Origin: Chryseobacterium mulctrae
GTDB taxonomy: Bacteria > Bacteroidota > Bacteroidia > Flavobacteriales > Weeksellaceae
Direction: 5' to 3'
DNA: 64,000 nt
Assembly: GCF_006175945.1 (NCBI RefSeq)
Contig: NZ_VAJL01000001.1
Span: 3,605,001-3,669,000, forward strand
In this document: piece after piece, positions 61,738 through 64,000 of the stretch
How the letters are laid out: each line of letters starts with the position of its first letter
How positions within the stretch are numbered: position 1 is the stretch's first letter
The notes under the pieces: model-generated
The model's database searches: none
Told to the model about the DNA's origin: nothing
What the model saw: the letters and a program-made list of their open reading frames with translations, nothing else
Translations under genes and position numbers: made by a program

Positions 61738-64000
61738 TTATTTCACGATGAATCTCTTCACTTCACCTTCTGAAGTTTTAATTAAATAAACTCCGGTGTT
61801 TAGCTTTGAAGTATCGATAGTTAATGCGTTTTTCTCTTTTCCAAGAAGTTTTCCGCTCATATCGTACAACTCATAACCTTGAGCTCTGTTGAAGTAAAGA
61901 GTATTTCCTTTGTTTACAGGATTCGGGAAGATATTGAAGCTAGCTTTCTCTGTTTTCACTTCACCTGTCGATAATGTTGAAGATGGTATTACTTCATACA
62001 TTGATAAAGTTCCACTGATTTCGTTGGCAACGACTACGTAACCTTTTCCATTATTCATATTTGCTGGTGGAATGTACGTAATTCCTTCCGGGCCGTTGTC
62101 TCCACCAAATGCAGAAGTTGATCTTGAGTGTTTGTAATCTACAAAAGTGACATTGTTGGGATCTGTTACATTGTAAACCATCACACCTCCGGTTCTTTCC
62201 AAAGTGATGAAGGCAAAAGTTTGTCCGGCAATAGTTCCTAAAGTTACACCTTCCGGTTCAGGACCTTTTGCACGGCTTCGGTTTTTCGCTCCGTTTGCTT
62301 CGTTATCTGCATTGAAAATCAAAGGGTGATTGGCTGCAATATATCTTTCAAATCTGTCTCCACTGTCGTAAACGATTTGTTTGGTATCTGCATTGAAAAT
62401 TGAGAATGATCTTGCTCCTAAAGCATGAATTTCTTCAAAATCTGCGTCTCCGTCTGTGTTTCCGTTTACATTGGTCACTCTGAATCTTCCTAAATTGTGC
62501 GAAGCTTTTAAAACAGAAGCATTCGGGAAAATGGTTGAGTCTAAAGTATATCCATTCGCTCCAACGGTTGTTCTTTCGCTGAATCCACCTAAATCTTTTT
62601 CGTCACCTTCGTTTGCGGTAACCAGATAATTGGTGTTTCCAACTTTAAAAGAAGCCATTGCATCAGGATTGTAATACGCTTTTACAGGCCAGTTTGCGAT
62701 AAGAATTTCGCCGTTGTTGTCTGAAGCGTCAAAGCCGTTTCCTGGAAGATTCATGTCTTTTTTACCCAATCCCCAAATATTTCCTAAAGTATTGTTGCTA
62801 AGATTTACTTCGATAATTCCGTTGTTTTCCTGACAAGAAACCCATGCTTTCTGGCTGTCTGCGCTTATGGCAATATATTCAGGCTCAAGATCCTGCGCCA
62901 AAGTGCTTGTCGATTTTACTTTTCTTCCGCCTGAACTGATAAATGCTGCTTCCTGGCTGTTGTAACCTGTAAAACCACGTGTGGTAACGTTCGACTGGCT
63001 TAAATTATTAATTCCACCCGATATATCAATAATACTGATTGAACCTTCAGGATCTACCGTATAAGCATCGTTTGGTTCGCCTTCATTTGCTGTCATTACT
63101 TTTGTTCCGTCCGGAGTAAATGTAATCATATCCGGTAAAACTCCTACAGTGACTTGTTTTAAGAAATTTCCGTTGATATCAAAGAAGACTACCGATCCGT
63201 TTTGTTGTGCGTTGGTTCCGTTTGGAGAGGCTACAGCAACAAGTCCGTTTTTCACGGCGATACTTGTAATTCCGCCATAAGGAGCCATGTTTACAGTATT
63301 AATTACTGACGGAGCTAATGGATTAGAAAAATTAATAATATCAAAAACATCCGTTAAAGAACTGATGGTAAATAATTTCTGAGTTGCAGGATCATGAACT
63401 ACAATTTCTGTTGAACTGTTATTATTTCCTGAAGGATCAAAACTTCCGATGTAATTTAATGTAATCTGATTAGAAGGAACGGGAGCCGCTTTATCATTAT
63501 CGATAATATAAACGGTAGAAGTAGTGTCTCCGGTAATTGTTGTTCCTACAGGATTTTCTAAACTTAAAACAAAATATTCTGCTTGCTGTTCTTCCAAAGT
63601 ATCATCAAGAATCGGAATATTTACCGTTACACTTGTTGTAGAAGGCGTGATGTTGATTGTTTGGCTTGTAAAGGTAAAATCACTGCTGTTTGCGGTGTTA
63701 AAAGAAGCAGGTTTCACAACCAAATTCGCCGTTGCATTGGAAGGATTGGTCACATTTATTTTAAATGCTAATGTTCCTGCGTTTTCATTAACCTTAATTA
63801 AAGTTTTATCTAAAGAAATACTTGTTCCTGCCGTCGTGAAAATACTAGAAGTTGCCGTAGTTACTGCGTTGTCGCTTGTATCTTCTACCATATTTGGTTT
63901 TAAAGCTAAATAATAAGCCTGATTCGGAACTAAACCTCCCGTTGGAATTACCGTAATTACATTATTTGCGAACGTTGTCGTAAATGGAACTGTATTTCCT
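61738..64000 (-). CDS. Choice-of-anchor-I/Calx-beta T9SS-exported protein (5' part missing)
   Basis: The frame is open to the window edge, so the N-terminus is outside (an ATG at 63891 is internal). Segments visible: an SbsA Ig-like end (IPTGGLVPNQAYYLALKPN), a Calx-beta domain (LIKVNENAGTLAFKINV to EEQQAEYFVLSLENPVG), a long choice-of-anchor-I domain with beta-propeller-like repeats (DMITFTPDGTKVMTANEGEP, PEGVTLGTIAGQTFAFI), and a T9SS type A sorting domain (FNIFPNPVNKGNTLYF, LYDMSGKLLGKEK, LNTGVYLIKT). Alkaline-phosphatase or metallophosphatase domains are often fused upstream in this group, but none is seen here. It is exported and anchored by the T9SS. Confidence 0.9.
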   Translation of the reverse strand, partial: GNTVPFTTTFANNVITVIPTGGLVPNQAYYLALKPNMVEDTSDNAVTTATSSIFTTAGTSISLDKTLIKVNENAGTLAFKINVTNPSNATANLVVKPASFNTANSSDFTFTSQTINITPSTTSVTVNIPILDDTLEEQQAEYFVLSLENPVGTTITGDTTSTVYIIDNDKAAPVPSNQITLNYIGSFDPSGNNNSSTEIVVHDPATQKLFTISSLTDVFDIINFSNPLAPSVINTVNMAPYGGITSIAVKNGLVAVASPNGTNAQQNGSVVFFDINGNFLKQVTVGVLPDMITFTPDGTKVMTANEGEPNDAYTVDPEGSISIIDISGGINNLSQSNVTTRGFTGYNSQEAAFISSGGRKVKSTSTLAQDLEPEYIAISADSQKAWVSCQENNGIIEVNLSNNTLGNIWGLGKKDMNLPGNGFDASDNNGEILIANWPVKAYYNPDAMASFKVGNTNYLVTANEGDEKDLGGFSERTTVGANGYTLDSTIFPNASVLKASHNLGRFRVTNVNGNTDGDADFEEIHALGARSFSIFNADTKQIVYDSGDRFERYIAANHPLIFNADNEANGAKNRSRAKGPEPEGVTLGTIAGQTFAFITLERTGGVMVYNVTDPNNVTFVDYKHSRSTSAFGGDNGPEGITYIPPANMNNGKGYVVVANEISGTLSMYEVIPSSTLSTGEVKTEKASFNIFPNPVNKGNTLYFNRAQGYELYDMSGKLLGKEKNALTIDTSKLNTGVYLIKTSEGEVKRFIVK

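Overview
The window reads as a chromosome segment from a Bacteroidota bacterium of the Flavobacteriia, most like Chryseobacterium and relatives (Weeksellaceae). The evidence is AT-rich DNA, few Shine-Dalgarno sites, repeated TAnnTTTG promoter -7 elements, an LpxC-FabZ fusion, the type IX secretion (T9SS) regulator PorX, T9SS sorting domains, and the flavobacterial neighbourhood lpxD-lpxC/fabZ-lpxA-efp-lpxD-like-sucD. The genus is an inference. I saw no rRNA, tRNA, CRISPR array, phage or transposase gene.

Region 1 (1-16.5 kb) is the distal part of a surface-polysaccharide locus. It holds three phosphoglycosyl transferases (66, 3676, 15073), an ATP-grasp/HAD pair, a PLP aminotransferase, an outer-membrane protein, a Wzc-like tyrosine autokinase, a Wzx flippase, an EpsG/Wzy-like polymerase, three glycosyltransferases, an epimerase and RmlC. 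It ends at a strong terminator at 16.5 kb. Together these genes activate sugars, build the repeat unit on a lipid carrier, flip it and polymerise it.

Region 2 (16.5-31.3 kb) holds rimO, a previously unmarked 38-residue membrane ORF, a tandem duplication of an RlpA-like gene, exonuclease III, an MliC-like lipoprotein, porX, an HD hydrolase, the lipid A genes, efp and sucD. Region 3 (31.3-48.5 kb) holds an aspartyl-protease-like protein, an ABC exporter/XRE operon, a minimal T9SS-sorted protein, hemB, a cobalamin adenosyltransferase, a thiamine pyrophosphokinase/lipoprotein phosphatase pair, the arginine to agmatine to putrescine genes (speA, speB), two alkylation-repair genes (Ada/OGT-like and AlkB-like) and a CocE/NonD hydrolase.

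Region 4 (48.5-64 kb) holds a TonB-receptor-like outer-membrane protein, two BON-domain proteins, a dicarboxylate/amino acid symporter, a PhyH oxygenase, a GH92 mannosidase-like enzyme, Mrp plus a NifU-domain protein (Fe-S assembly), two adjacent frameshifted genes (a barstar-like immunity gene and a HEAT-repeat gene) and the 3' part of a large T9SS-exported Calx-beta/choice-of-anchor-I protein. Several families of structured dispersed repeats sit in the intergenic gaps of regions 2 to 4.

I did not find a clearly new multi-gene system. The best leads are the two-hairpin repeat family placed at stop codons, the hairpin repeat with a constant core and changing stem, the mosaic RlpA duplication, the paired frameshifts in the barstar/HEAT operon, and two very small ORFs.
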